DNA of 64,000 bases, taken from NCBI GenBank assembly GCA_034096865.1, contig JAWQFJ010000626.1, positions 7,501-71,500 on the forward strand. Reading direction: 5' to 3'. Below are positions 33,016-44,700 of this stretch, in pieces (position 1 is the stretch's first letter; each line of letters starts with the position of its first letter). The notes under the pieces were generated by a model. The model searched no databases. It had not been told where the DNA came from and saw only the letters and a program-made list of their open reading frames with translations. The translations under genes were made by a program, and so were the position numbers. The stretch comes from Theodoxus fluviatilis (taxonomy: Eukaryota > Mollusca > Gastropoda > Cycloneritida > Neritidae).

Positions 33016-33147
33016 GTGATAGTCAACAAAGTGGAGTACCAGTCTACGGTTGCCAGTAGCAACAAGAAGGCAGCCAAAGCTCAGGCAGCTGCTGTATGTC
33101 TGCAGCAGTTTGGACTCATCACCCCTGACACCCCCCTCATCATCTGA
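33016..33147 (+). CDS. SON: SON orthologue, terminal exon, end of dsRBM
   Basis: Acceptor CCTGCACAG (33013-33015), phase 0, stop TGA at 33145-33147. It encodes VIVNKVEYQSTVASSNKKAA and KAQAAAVCLQQFGLITPDTP. This matches the C-terminal dsRBM helix of vertebrate SON (FLFRVLINGS...ASPNKKHAKATAATVVLQAMGL): the basic NKKxAK box at the helix start and the Ala-rich helix are both present. The protein ends LITPDTPLII. The codons for those last residues and the stop are then copied about twenty times in the 3' UTR. Confidence 0.95.
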   Translation: MIVNKVEYQSTVASSNKKAAKAQAAAVCLQQFGLITPDTPLII

Positions 33148-33785
33148 GGATCACCCCTGACACCCCCCTCATCATCTGAGTATCACCCCTGACACCCCCC
33201 TCATCATCTGAGTATCACCCCTTACACCCCCCTCATCATCTGAGGATCACCCCTGACACCCCCCTCATCATCTGAGGATCACCCCTGACACCCCTCTCAT
33301 CATCTGAGTATCACCCCTGACACCCCCCTCATCATCTGAGTATCACCCCTGACACCCCCCTCATCATCTGAGTATCACCCCTGACACACCCCCTCATCAT
33401 CTGAGTATCACCCTGACACCCCCCTCATCATCTGAGTATCACCCCTGACACCCCCCTCATCATCTGAGTATCACCCCTGACACCCCCCTCATCATCTGAG
33501 TATCACCCCTGACACCCCTCTCATCATCTGAGTATCACCCCTGACACCCCCTCATCATCTGAGTATCACCCCTGACACCCCCCTCATCATCTGAGTATCA
33601 CCCCTGACACCCCCCTCATCATCTGAGTATCACCCCTGACACCCCTCTCATCATCTGAGTATCACCCCTGACACCCCCCTCATCATCTGAGTATCACCCC
33701 TGACACCCCCCTCATCATCTGAGTATCACCCCTGACACCCCCCTCATCATCTGAGTATCACCCCTGACACCCCCTCATCATCTGA
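33114..33785 (+). repeat. ~21 copies of a 32-bp unit that includes the SON stop codon
   Basis: The unit tatcacccctgacacccccc + tcatcatctgag starts within the last coding codons and continues through 640 bp of 3' UTR, each copy with its own TGA. Variation is limited to C-run length and gatc/tatc. The period is not a multiple of three. Confidence 0.95.
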
Positions 33786-34303
33786 AGACAGCAGGTTCCC
33801 CATGGCAGGCTGTAACATGAGCTGTCCATTGGAGCTGTTTTCCAGATAAAACCTTCTTTTTTATTATTATTTTGTCTGACCACAATTTACATTGCTTAGA
33901 AAGATGATTTTCTTGTGTTTGAGAGAAACATCTGGGTGGTAGAACTATAAAAGTTTTTACAAAAATCGGAAGCATGTTGTAGTTGGTTGTTGTTGTTTTT
34001 TTTAAAATGATTTATAGAATCACATGTTGGGTCTCTTTGATGAAGATTTTGTTCAGGCATCAGTTCATAGAATGGTGATGTGGAGGAGTTTAGACCGGAT
34101 GGTGGAAAAGCAGTTTTTACATGGTTTCAGGAATTTGTTCCTGGCATCCTTGGCAATAAGGATAGGCAATGAGGGTGCATAGAGTGTTTGCAGGAACAAA
34201 GAGTTTAGGGTCTCATTGAAAGTGTGGGTTGTTTTAGAAGTTGTTCACAGAAAATGAGATGCCTAGACTAGGGAGAATTGTTAGCTGTCTTGCAGGAATA
34301 CAA
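33786..34303 (+). other. SON 3' flank: probable 3' UTR, no feature seen
   Basis: AT-rich. No clear canonical AATAAA close to the stop; the nearest on + are about 35661 and 36434, so the transcript end is unresolved. Confidence 0.4.
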
Positions 34304-34307
34304 TTAA

Positions 34308-35556
34308 CCCCTTGCATTGCTATGCCCACAGCCAAATCAGAGACAAACTGTACTCTCTTGAGTTATTGAAAACTGCTGAAAACTGCAGTCATAACTGTTT
34401 CCTACATTGATAAATCAGTATATTGGATGTCTGACCTACACACCCCCCAAGCTGTGTTTATCTCCCAGGAGCATAAGCATTGTTTATTTCTCAACACGAG
34501 TCACCTTGTTTAAAAAAAGTGACAGCCTGGTAATGCTGCATGGGAACTGCATGACAGGTACATGCACGCCAGGTACATACATGCCAGATACATGCATGAC
34601 AGGTACATGCGCGCCAGGTACATACACGCCAGGTACTTACATGCCAGGTACATACACGCCAGGTACATGCACGCCAGGTACATGCACGCCAGGTACATGC
34701 ACGCCAGGTACATGCACGCCAGGTACATGCACGACAGGTACATACACGCCAGGTACATGCACGCCAGGTACATGCATGCCAGGTCCATGCACGCCAGGTA
34801 CATACACGCCAGGTACATGCACGCCAGGTACATACACGCCAGGTACATACACGCCAGGTACATGCACGCCAGGTACATACACGCCAGGTACATGCACGCC
34901 AGGTACATGCACGCCAGGTACATGCACGCCAGGTACATGCACGCCAGGTACATGCACGCCAGGTACATGCACGCCAGGTACATACACGCCAGGTACATGC
35001 ACGCCAGGTACATGCACGCCAGGTACATGCACACCAGGTACATACATGCCAGGTACATGCACGCCAGGTACATGAACGCCAGGTACATACACGCCAGGTA
35101 CATGCACGCCAGGTACATGCACGCCAGGTACATGCACGCCAGGTACATGCACGCCAGGTACATGCACGCCAGGTACATGCACGCCAGGTACATGCACGCC
35201 AGGTACATGCACGCCAGGTACATGCACGCCAGGTACATGCACGCCAGGTACATGCACGCCAGGTACATGCACGCCAGGTACATGCACACCAGGTACATGC
35301 ACACCAGGTACATGCACGCCAGGTACATACACACCAGGTACATGCACGCCAGGTACATGCACGCCAGGTACATACACGCCAGGTACATGCACGCCAGGTA
35401 CATGCACGCCAGGTACATGCACGCCAGGTACATGCACGCCAGGTACATGCACGCCAGGTGCATGCACGCCAGGTGCATGCACGCCAGGTGCATGCGCGCC
35501 AGGTGCATACACGCCGATTGGCTGTGAATGTGTATGGTGGGTGGTGCTGCGAGGGG
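34308..35556 (-). mobile_element. piggyBac-type MITE copy 2, expanded by an internal 16-bp array
   Basis: Flanked by TTAA at 34304-34307 and 35557-35560. Termini are inverted: CCCCTTGCATTGC at the left, and the complement of GCTGCGAGGGG at the right, each followed inward by CACAGCCAA. Reversed, the 34320-34560 part matches copy 1 (20940-21253), including gtgttgagaaata and tgtcatgcagttccca. TTAA targets with CCC-starting ends are the piggyBac signature. No transposase. Confidence 0.65.
34547..35515. repeat. 16-bp minisatellite, about 60 copies
   Basis: The unit is ggtacatgcacgccag with mainly tgcacg/tacacg/tgcatg variants, and a final subset with ggtgcatg. Because no unit contains a stop on either strand, four or more frames stay open across the array; these are artefacts. 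Confidence 0.97.
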
Positions 35557-35560
35557 TTAA

Positions 35561-36545
35561 TTCTGATAAAGTGTAATGCTTTGTTCAAATTGATGTTTAG
35601 GTGCCAACATTTGATCTCTACATGGAGAGGTTTCAACTCACAACTTTAAAAAAATGTAATAATAAATATTAATATTTCTTCTAGCAACTTACAAGACTTC
35701 ATCCAGGATTTATCCTGCAGGCTTTAGACCCTCCCAAAAATTCTTACCTGAAAAGCAGATCTTTCTCTTTCAAAATTTTGTTAACAATATTCCTGCAGGA
35801 TTTTGCTCAAGAAGTGTTACAGTGTTTTCATATGTCCCCTCTTTATTTTCATGTTTACTGTGTGATTATTTGTTAGTGAAAGCTTTTAAAGTGCGCCATG
35901 CATGACGGACGTTTGTCTGGGTCACTGAAAGCAAGCCTTCCTGAGAGTGCTGAAAGTGGTATTTGAGTCAGCGGGAAGAATGTGCACATTGCCTCTGTGG
36001 TATCGGGACTAGCTGCAGTGAGGAAAATGCTTAGTGTGTGGGTTTGAATGAATGAATATAGTTTACCTCATGGTATGTTGACATTAAAACATGATTGTGG
36101 ACATGTTCAAATGCAGATTTTTTTTAAAAATAATAGATTATACTTTCTTGTTCTACATCATAATCATAAACCAGGAGTTGGGGATACAATCACTAGGCAG
36201 CAAGCACCTTGTACAATTATGTATAATCGATGGTGATGGGCATTGAAGTTGATTTGCATGAAGAAGTAGCAGAAGGCTTGATCTATTTGCAGCTGTTGAA
36301 GCTCAGGCTCATAAATCATTGAAACTGATAAGAAGTGTTGTGAATCCTCAGTTTTGAAAAGTTGCTTGATAATCATGGCTCATTCATGAGCAGGATGATG
36401 GGATTTCGTGTTGTATTTAATGTTCTGACAAAGAATAAAGTGATAAATATCAGTCTGCCTTTAGTGTTTGATGTCCTCCTCACCCCCACCCTAATCTCAA
36501 CCCCACCTCACCTCCTAAGGAAATGAGTTGGATTGTGTGCCTGGC
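35561..36545. other. Intergenic sequence between convergent genes, no gene seen
   Basis: AT-rich. AATAAA words at about 35661 and 36434 (+) are candidate SON polyadenylation signals, without supporting evidence. Confidence 0.4.
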
Positions 36546-36547
36546 TC

Positions 36548-36649
<102 letters not shown>

Positions 36650-38750
36650 TTGCAAATGGCTACGTCTTTCATTTCACATGAATGCAATGCTATTTGTACA
36701 GTTACTTCCTTGTAGTAATTCTGCAACCTTCTTAAAAAGGCAACCAGACAAATGCAGTGTACTTTTTAAAAGTTTATTTTCTTGTAAAGAGGCAACAAAG
36801 ACAGGAAAATGTACAACATTTTGGTAGAAAATGAATAAAGGCGGACATGCCTTAAATAAAATGAAACGAAAACCCATCATGCAAGTCGAATTGATGTGAA
36901 GATGAAGAAACTTCTACATGATTTTTAATTGCAGCAACACATTTTTAAAACATTAAAAAACGTGTTTAATGTTGATTTTACAACAAAACTGATCAACTTC
37001 ATAATTTCTTTGTCAAAATTAATGCAGCAATTTAAATATGTGGCTGCGCTACTTTTCGTATTATCTGCTTAAAAGTTGAGCAAAAGTGAGAAACAATGCT
37101 TAGGACTTAAATGTACCCAAGAATCGCCTGAAATTGCAAACGAAAGTTCAGGTAAGATTTTCTTCCCCAACCTTTTATTTTTCTAAGTTGATGTAGCAGA
37201 AAGCTCTGTAGCTTTGTAGATACTGCATAGAACTTTCATTGGTCAAGACAGAATGGACAGACTCGGCAAAGTTTTTCACAGTAAAAACAACTCATTTCCA
37301 ATTTGTAAGCACTCTTGAACTATACACTCTGTTGTGTTCTTGAGCAAGCTTTTCACTCAGTATCTGCAGACTATTGTCGGGAGACAAGCGTGACAATTCT
37401 GGAGCAACGTAGCTGTGATGCTGCATAGCTATTCAATTTCTCTGCACAGGAAGCAAAGAACACTGCCTTGCTACGGAGCAGAGGGAATCCTTGAAAGTAG
37501 TGAGACCCTGAAAACAAGGCGGGACACTGGAGAATGGAACGAGAAAAATGCTTCGTGAACATTTACACTAGATAGATTCAGTGAGAGCGGACAGGAGCAT
37601 TCACAGCAATGTGAAAGGGTACGTCAGCTCTTGAAGCTAGCAGAAAATAAAAGTTTATATTTTTTTAGTAGTCGAGCAGACTTGCACAAACCAAGAACTG
37701 AATTGTTGGGGAATTAAGTTTATTGAGCTAATAATGACCAAATACCCGTAGACGGATGTTATTTTCATTTACACCGTAAAAATGTATGTCTTATTATTAT
37801 ATGAAGGAAATGAATATTGCTCTAGACAGTCATGAAACTGGAAAGTGGATGAGATGGGCTTGAATGAACATCACATGAATCAAGCAGTAAAAATTCTGCT
37901 TATTTCCCAGAGATTTTATTGCATGTAATGATTTTCACTCACGATTTTATTACCAAAATTATTGTGACTTATTCGTAGCAAAATACTCGACCGATAAAAA
38001 TGTTCAGGCGTCTCTGACTGGAAGAAGTAACAAAAGACTTGTCTACAAACATAATTACACCGCTTTACAAAACGTACTTGAAAGATGGGAACATTACACC
38101 ATGAATACAAGAATGTTATGTTGTATTAGCTTTTCCTCATTTAAAAAAGGCATATTCCTGGTTTTTGGTCAACAAAAATCAATCAGGAAGAAATGAAGGG
38201 AAAATACGTAGAAAAGGGAATAATGTATCCTCAACTTGCAAGCATTTTGGGGAAACGCCATAGACACACGACTAAGTGAGTACTGACAGAGCCAAGATAA
38301 AATGGCTGGTTCATTACACATGATAGAGATTAAAAAAATTAGCTTGCGATGTATGTATAGTTGCAAGACTGATATATTCACAGATTCATCTGTGGCAACC
38401 TTCTTGATTTAACTGTTTATTCTCTCCACCTCTTTGAGTCATATTTGGTTCAATGAGTCAGCTATTGAACCCGTCTGAAATGTTTGTTCACGTTCTCAAA
38501 GAATTGTCTGAGCTCAGTCGCGTTATCGCTTGAATTGAACGGACTGCCTTTGCATTGTTTGTTCCCTTGGAACATCTCACCATGAACAAATGAAGTGGAA
38601 GATCACCACCGAAGACAAAGAATCAACGTCAGTGTTCTCACAAAGCATTGCCTGGTTAGTCTTCTCTCGACAATTCTGAACGTTGTCGTTTTCAACATAC
38701 TGCACGTGCCCCGTCTCGAAGCTGAAAAGGCCTTTGGCGCCACAGAGTTC
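36650..38750 (-). other. Probable 3' UTR or flank of the - strand gene, no coding feature
   Basis: AT-rich sequence downstream of the - strand gene. TTTATT words at 37915-37920 and 36773-36778 are AATAAA on the - strand and could end its transcript; unproven. Confidence 0.35.
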
Positions 38751-39128
38751 TTATCTTCCGAAGAGGTCGAAACCGGAATCGAAGCCTCCGAAACCTTCTA
38801 AGAAGCCGCCCATTGCTCCACCACCAAAGCCGTCAGTGAACGACCCACCCATGGCACTGAACGTGTCCCTCGCATTGCCACCAAAGTCACTGAAGGAATC
38901 GGCACCACCTTCAAAGCCATGCCTAAACCCTCCTGCCATGTCGCTGAAAGTGTCTCTCATTCCTTCTCTGAAATCTCCGAAAGAGTCCCTCATGCCACCA
39001 AATCTGTCGGCCATTCCTCTGGCCATATAGCGGAACGAGCCCCTCATGTTGCCTCCGAAGTCGCCAAAACGGTTCCTCATTCCTCCTTAGAAGTTTCCAA
39101 CTCCTCCAGTGAAATCACTGAAGCCGCC
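38751..39128 (-). pseudogene. In-frame Gly/Phe-rich extension beyond two stop codons
   Basis: Downstream of the TGA at 39129-39131 the same frame continues the Gly/Phe-rich repeat, crosses one TAA (39087-39089) and then stays open for 111 codons to a stop at 38751. Units such as GGMRDSFGDFR, EGMRDTFSDMA and DSFSDFGGNA match the style of the last coding exon (GDSFGDLGNSFGDFGG). It is either a recently truncated C-terminus, now 3' UTR, or a region reached by stop-codon readthrough. The sequence alone cannot decide. Confidence 0.55.
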
Positions 39129-39363
39129 TCACATGCTTCCACCGAAGTCTCCCACGTTGTCTGGCATGCTTGGCATAGAGTCATCCAAGCCTCCAGTCAT
39201 GTCAGAGAGGGAGTCTCTGGCTTCTCCACCGAAGTCTCCGAAACTGTTTCCCAAATCTCCGAAAGAATCCCCCAGTCCCCCAGCAACGATGCTGAGGGAA
39301 TGGCTGTCCCAACTGTCTCCCCCTGGAAACTCTAGTCCGGCCGGCATTCCCACTCCCTGAAAC
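39129..39363 (-). CDS. Acidic membrane-protein gene, terminal Gly/Phe-rich exon
   Basis: Acceptor on the - strand is TTTGCTTTTCCAG (G at 39364). It enters in phase 2, exactly completing the Gly codon left open at 40652. The exon encodes FQGVGMPAGLEFPGGDSWDS and then GGLGDSFGDLGNSFGDFGG, LSDMTGGLDDSMPSMPDN and VGDFGGSM before TGA. Gly, Asp and Phe dominate, with a loose 11-residue period. No known domain is recognised. The matching phase is the main support for joining it to the Asp/Ala exon 1.3 kb upstream. Confidence 0.65.
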
Positions 39364-40430
39364 CTGGAAAAGCAAAGACGGTAGGAACAACTCCGGGACC
39401 AGACTACAGCCGAATGGCCACGTTGTGAGTTCGACGACGCTGGGTTGCAGCTGGGGTGGGAGAGAGTCTGAAGTCCGTCTGGCAGTGTTTGGTTTTCCAT
39501 CGCCTTGTCGGGTCGTCTCGTTCTCGTCAGTAACACGGCATGGTTCTCGTCAATAACACGGCATGGTGTGGAGTGAGAATTTCAAGCAGCAAGAGAGAGG
39601 AAAATTTGGAGATCCGCCGCAATGGCAAGATGTCGGACTACTCCATTCGAAGGTTGAAACTGACCCTTTTTTAAATAGTCAATCGGTCCTTGAAAGTTAA
39701 TAATTTTCGTGTCAAGACGGGCAGCTGCTTTACGTTGTGAAGACAATGCTACAGAAACTACAAGATCATATATTTCTCAAAAACGTCCAAGTACTTCTAC
39801 GCATCCATAGCAGCTTAGTAATTACACGTATATTAGTCAGCAAGGCAAATGATCCTCTGAGACCTATGTACACAAACATGTCCACGAAGAGACGCCACAG
39901 AGTCTTTGCTGTCAAGTAGCCCGATAGGAAGGAGAATTTCCTACCAGAGGAATACCCTGGAAGCTCGAGACAGAAGGGAAAAAGACCAAAAAGAGATGAC
40001 AACTTGCCCATGACACAGAGAACGTACTGCATAGTCGCAATCTGTTAAACCAGAAGTGTCTAGTGGTACCAGCATGATATAGTCATGCGTCGTTGAAAGA
40101 ACACCTTATGCTTTTGAGAAAGTCGTGAATACAGATACAAACCATGTTGGGTCAAACAAATGACGTCGTGATCTAGCATAATCTAATTACTCCAGTGGGA
40201 GTGAAATGGACAGGCAGATATAGAAAAAGCACCACAAAGATAAAGAATTTATTGAAACCAGCCTGGACAGGCAACCTCTCATGTCTTGGTAAGCGACGTC
40301 GTTCTCTGGGCTGACAGAATACCGAGAGGAAATAAACACTGCTCAAGAACACAACTTCATAACACAGTGACTCACGCTCACGCACTTTCACTCCCGTGAC
40401 TTCGAAAACCAGTCCAGCGTCCTGAAACCA
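39364..40430 (-). other. Intron of the acidic-protein gene
   Basis: Contains a short direct duplication (about 23 bp, cgtcartaacacggcatgg, at 39520-39566). Otherwise unremarkable AT-rich sequence. Confidence 0.5.
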
Positions 40431-40628
40431 GTCCCCCTGTGGGTTCGGGAGAAGAATTGACCCACCGCGTCTCCCTACGCGATTCGTAAGAGGCGAATAA
40501 CTAGGGACACCGTGACTTGATTTGCATTTACTCTAAACTGTTCTAGTGATGTTCGTGCTTACTGGCTTTACATAGCCTACAAAGGCTGATAGGCCGTAAA
40601 ACACATCAATCCAATCCAATCCAATCCT
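40431..40628 (+). mobile_element. Short interspersed repeat family A, full-length-like copy
   Basis: Begins cccctgtgggttcgggag, contains aattgacccaccgcgtctcc and the 3' hairpin agcctacaaaggctgatagg, and ends in a CCAAT/CAATC tail rather than CATC. It lies in an intron, antisense to the host gene. Confidence 0.8.
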
Positions 40629-40651
40629 GAAACCAGGTCACAGATCCTCAC

Positions 40652-41795
40652 CCGTCCAAGGCAGCGTCTGCGACATCATCCATTGCGTCCTGCGCTGCGT
40701 CAACTGCGTCACTGACGCGCTCTGTCAGGGATCCCGTTGCGTCGGCAGCAGAATCCATCGCGTCATCGATCTGGTCGGCTGCGTCATACATGGCGTCGGC
40801 TGCTGTGTCGACGGCGTCGCTGACTGAGTCCGCCGCGTCGTCTGCTGCGTCATACACACTATCCAGCGCGTCATCCACGCCGTCGGCCGCGTCATCAGCG
40901 ACGTCGCCCAGGGCGTCGCCTGCGTCGTCCGCTGCGTCGAACACTGCGTCCAACACGTCGTCGGCGTTGTCAGTGGCGGAATCGACTGCGTCGGACATTG
41001 CGTCAGCTGCGTCATCCGCTGCGTCATCGCCAGCATCAGTGATGTCGTCAGCCGCGTCAGATGCCCCGCCAGCCAAGTCGTCAACTGCGTCCTCTGCAGA
41101 GTCGATCGCGTCGCCGGCAGCTTCCATTGCGTCATCCATCGCGTCAGCGGCAGAGTCAGCTGCGTCATCGGCGTCGTCAGCGAGGTCGTCGACTGCGTCA
41201 GACGCTGCATCAGCCAGGTCGTCCATTGCGTCACCGGCTGCGTCCATTGCATCATCCATCGCGTCAGCGGCAGAGTCAGCTGCGTCATCGGCGTCGTCAG
41301 CGAGGTCGTCGACTGCGTCAGACGCTGCATCAGCCAGGTCGTCCATTGCGTCACCGGTTGCGTCCATTGCATCATCCATCGCGTCAGCGGCAGAGTCAGC
41401 TGCGTCATCGGCGTCGTCAGCGAGGTCGTCGACTGCGTCAGACGCTGCATCAGCCAGGTCGTCCATTGCGTCACCGGCTGCGTCCATTGCATCATCCATC
41501 GCGTCAGCGGCAGAGTCAGCTGCGTCATCGGCGTCATGAGCGAGGTCGTCGAGACCGTTGGGGGCTCCGTCGCCGAGGTCGTCGACTGCGTCCGCAGCAC
41601 TGTCCGCCAGGTCATCGACTGCGTCCGCAGCACTGTCCGCTAGGTCATCGACTGCGTCCCTAGCACTGTCCGCCAGGTCGTCGACTGCGTCCCTAGCAGT
41701 GTCCACCAGGTCGTCGACTGCGTCCCCAGCACTGACCGCCAGGTCGTCGACAAGATCTCCTGCAGCGTCCGCCATGTCATCTGTGATGTCATCAA
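40652..41795 (-). CDS. Acidic membrane-protein gene, Asp/Ala-rich repeat exon
   Basis: 1,144 bp from acceptor ATGTTTGCAG (intron ends 41796) to donor GACGG|GTGAGG (40651). It enters with two bases that complete Val after the previous exon and leaves in phase 2. The 381 residues are dominated by Asp and Ala in short amphipathic units such as DAVDDLADSAADAVDDLADS, ADAMDDAMDAAGDAMDDL and SDAADDITDAGDDAADD, with Leu/Val/Met spaced 3-4 apart. A 120-bp DNA unit is repeated about three times (41165-41540). It may form highly negative helices that could bind cations; this is inference. If the intron is retained, translation stops at once (GAC GGG TGA, 40648-40650). Open frames on the + strand here are shadows of the GC-rich repeat. 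Confidence 0.78.
41165..41540 (-). repeat. 120-bp in-frame coding repeat, about three copies
   Basis: Units spaced exactly 120 bp apart encode 40 residues each (ADDADDAADSAADAMDDAMD and the next 20), with three or fewer differences. They lie in the middle of the Asp/Ala exon. Confidence 0.93.
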
Positions 41796-41796
41796 C

Positions 41797-44700
41797 TGCA
41801 AACATAACATTATGAGAGTAGCGTGCAGTGGCTATTGCTTTGAAGGATAAAATAAACATAGCATTATGAGAGTAGCGTGCAGTGGCTATTGCTTTGAAGG
41901 ATAAAATAAACATAACATTATGAGAGTAGCGTGCAGTGGCTATTGCTTTGAAGGATAAAATAAACATAACATTATGAGAGTAGCGTGCAGTGGTTATTGC
42001 TTTGAAGGATAAAAGAATGTGGAATGAGAGTAGCGTGCAGTGGTTATTGCTGTGAAGGATAAAAGAATGTGGAATGAGAGTAGCGTGCAGTGGTTATTGC
42101 TGTGAAGGATAAAAGAATGTGCAATGAGAGTAGCGTGCAGTGGCTGTTGCTGTGAAGGATAAAAGAATGTGGAATGAGAGTAGCGTGCAGTGGCTGTTGC
42201 TGTGAAGGATAAAAGAATGTGGAATGAGAGTAGCGTGCAGTGGCTGTTGCTGTGAAGGATAAAAGAATGTGGAATGAGAGTAGCGTGCAGTGGCTGTTGC
42301 TGTGAAGGATAAAAGAATGTGGAATGAGAGTAGCGTGCAGTGGCTGTTGCTGTGAAGGATAAAAGAATGTGGAATGAGAGTAGCGTGCAGTGGCTGTTGC
42401 TGTGAAGGATAAAAGAATGTGGAATGAGAGTAGCGTGCAGTGGCTGTTGCTGTGAAGGATAAAAGAATGTGGAATGAGAGTAGCGTGCAGTGGCTGTTGC
42501 TGTGAAGGATAAAAGAATGTGGAATGAGAGTAGCGTGCAGTGGCTGTTGCTGTGAAGGATAAAAGAATGTGGAATGAGAGTAGCGTGCAGTGGCTGTTGC
42601 TGTGAAGGATAAAAGAATGTGGAATGAGAGTAGCGTGCAGTGGCTGTTGCTGTGAAGGATAAAAGAATGTGGAATGAGAGTAGCGTGCAGTGGCTGTTGC
42701 TGTGAAGGATAAAAGAATGTGGAATGAGAGTAGCGTGCAGTGGCTGTTGCTGTGAAGGATAAAAGAATGTGGAATGAGAGTAGCGTGCAGTGGCTGTTGC
42801 TGTGAAGGATAAAAGAATGTGGAATGAGAGTAGCGTGCAGTGGCTGTTGCTGTGAAGGATAAAAGAATGTGGAATGAGAGTAGCGTGCAGTGGCTGTTGC
42901 TGTGAAGGATAAAAGAATGTGGAATGAGAGTAGCGTGCAGTGGCTGTTGCTGTGAAGGATAAAAGAATGTGGAATGAGAGTAGCGTGCAGTGGCTGTTGC
43001 TGTGAAGGATAAAAGAATGTGGAATGAGAGTAGCGTGCAGTGGCTGTTGCTGTGAAGGATAAAAGAATGTGGAATGAGAGTAGCGTGCAGTGGCTGTTGC
43101 TGTGAAGGATAAAAGAATGTGGAATGAGAGTAGCGTGCAGTGGCTGTTGCTGTGAAGGATAAAAGAATGTGGAATGAGAGTAGCGTGCAGTGGCTGTTGC
43201 TGTGAAGGATAAAAGAATGTGGAATGAGAGTAGCGTGCAGTGGCTATTGCTGTGAAGGATAAAAGAATGTGGAATGAGAGTAGCGTGCAGTGGTTATTGC
43301 TGTGAAGGATAAAAGAATGTGGAATGAGAGTAGCGTGCAGTGGTTATTGCTGTGAAGGATAAAAGAATGTGGAATGAGAGTAGCGTGCAGTGGCTATTGC
43401 TGTGAAGGATAAAAGAATGTGGAATGAGAGTAGCGTGCAGTGGCTNNNNNNNNNNTGCTGTGAAGGATAAAAGAATGTGGAATGAGAGTAGCGTGCAGTG
43501 GCTGTTGCTGTGAAGGATGAAAGAATGTGGAATGAGAGTAGCGTGCAGTGGCTGTTGCTGTGAAGGATAAAAGAATGTGGAATGAGAGTAGCGTGCAGTG
43601 GCTGTTGCTGTGAAGGATAAAAGAATGTGGAATGAGAGTAGCGTGCAGTGGCTGTTGCTGTGAAGGATAAAAGAATGTGGAATGAGAGTAGCGTGCAGTG
43701 GTTATTGCTGTGAAGGATAAAAGAATGTGGAATGAGAGTAGCGTGCAGTGGTGTTGCTGTGAAGGATAAAAGAATGTGGAATGAGAGTAGCGTGCAGTGG
43801 CTGTTGCTGTGAAGGATAAAAGAATGTGGAATGAGAGTAGCGTGCAGTGGCTGTTGCTGTGAAGGATAAAAGAATGTGGAATGAGAGTAGCGTGCAGTGG
43901 TTATTGCTGTGAAGGATAAAAGAATGTGGAATGAGAGTAGCGTGCAGTGGTTATTGCTGTGAAGGATAAAAGAATGTGGAATGAGAGTAGCGTGCAGTGG
44001 TTATTGCTGTGAAGGATAAAAGAATGTGGAATGAGAGTAGCGTGCAGTGGTTGTTGCTGTGAAGGATAAAAGAATGTGGAATGAGAGTAGCGTGCAGTGG
44101 CTATTGCTGTGAAGGATAAAAGAATGTGGAATGAGAGTAGCGTGCAGTGGCTATTGCTGTGAAGGATAAAAGAATGTGGAATGAGAGTAGCGTGCAGTGG
44201 TTATTGCTGTGAAGGATAAAAGAATGTGGAATGAGAGTAGCGTGCAGTGGTTATTGCTGTGAAGGATAAAAGAATGTGGAATGAGAGTAGCGTGCAGTGG
44301 TTATTGCTGTGAAGGATAAAAGAATGTGGAATGAGAGTAGCGTGCAGTGGTTATTGCTGTGAAGGATAAAAGAATGTGGAATGAGAGTAGCGTGCAGTGG
44401 TTATTGCTGTGAAGGATAAAAGAATGTGGAATGAGAGTAGCGTGCAGTGGTTATTGCTGTGAAGGATAAAAGAATGTGGAATGAGAGTAGCGTGCAGTGG
44501 TTATTGCTGTGAAGGATAAAAGAATGTGGAATGAGAGTAGCGTGCAGTGGTTATTGCTGTGAAGGATAAAAGAATGTGGAATGAGAGTAGCGTGCAGTGG
44601 TTATTGCTGTGAAGGATAAAAGAATGTGGAATGAGAGTAGCGTGCAGTGGTTATTGCTGTGAAGGATAAAAGAATGTGGAATGAGAGTAGCGTGCAGTGG

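Noticed and set aside
34407..35636. Several 220-380-codon frames (Cys-Thr-Trp, Met-His-Ala-Arg and similar) on both strands
   Set aside because: All are readings of a 16-bp minisatellite lacking stop codons in any frame.
40790..41663. Ser/Ala-rich and Arg/Gln-rich frames on the + strand
   Set aside because: They are antisense shadows of the Asp/Ala exon, which has matching splice phases on the - strand.
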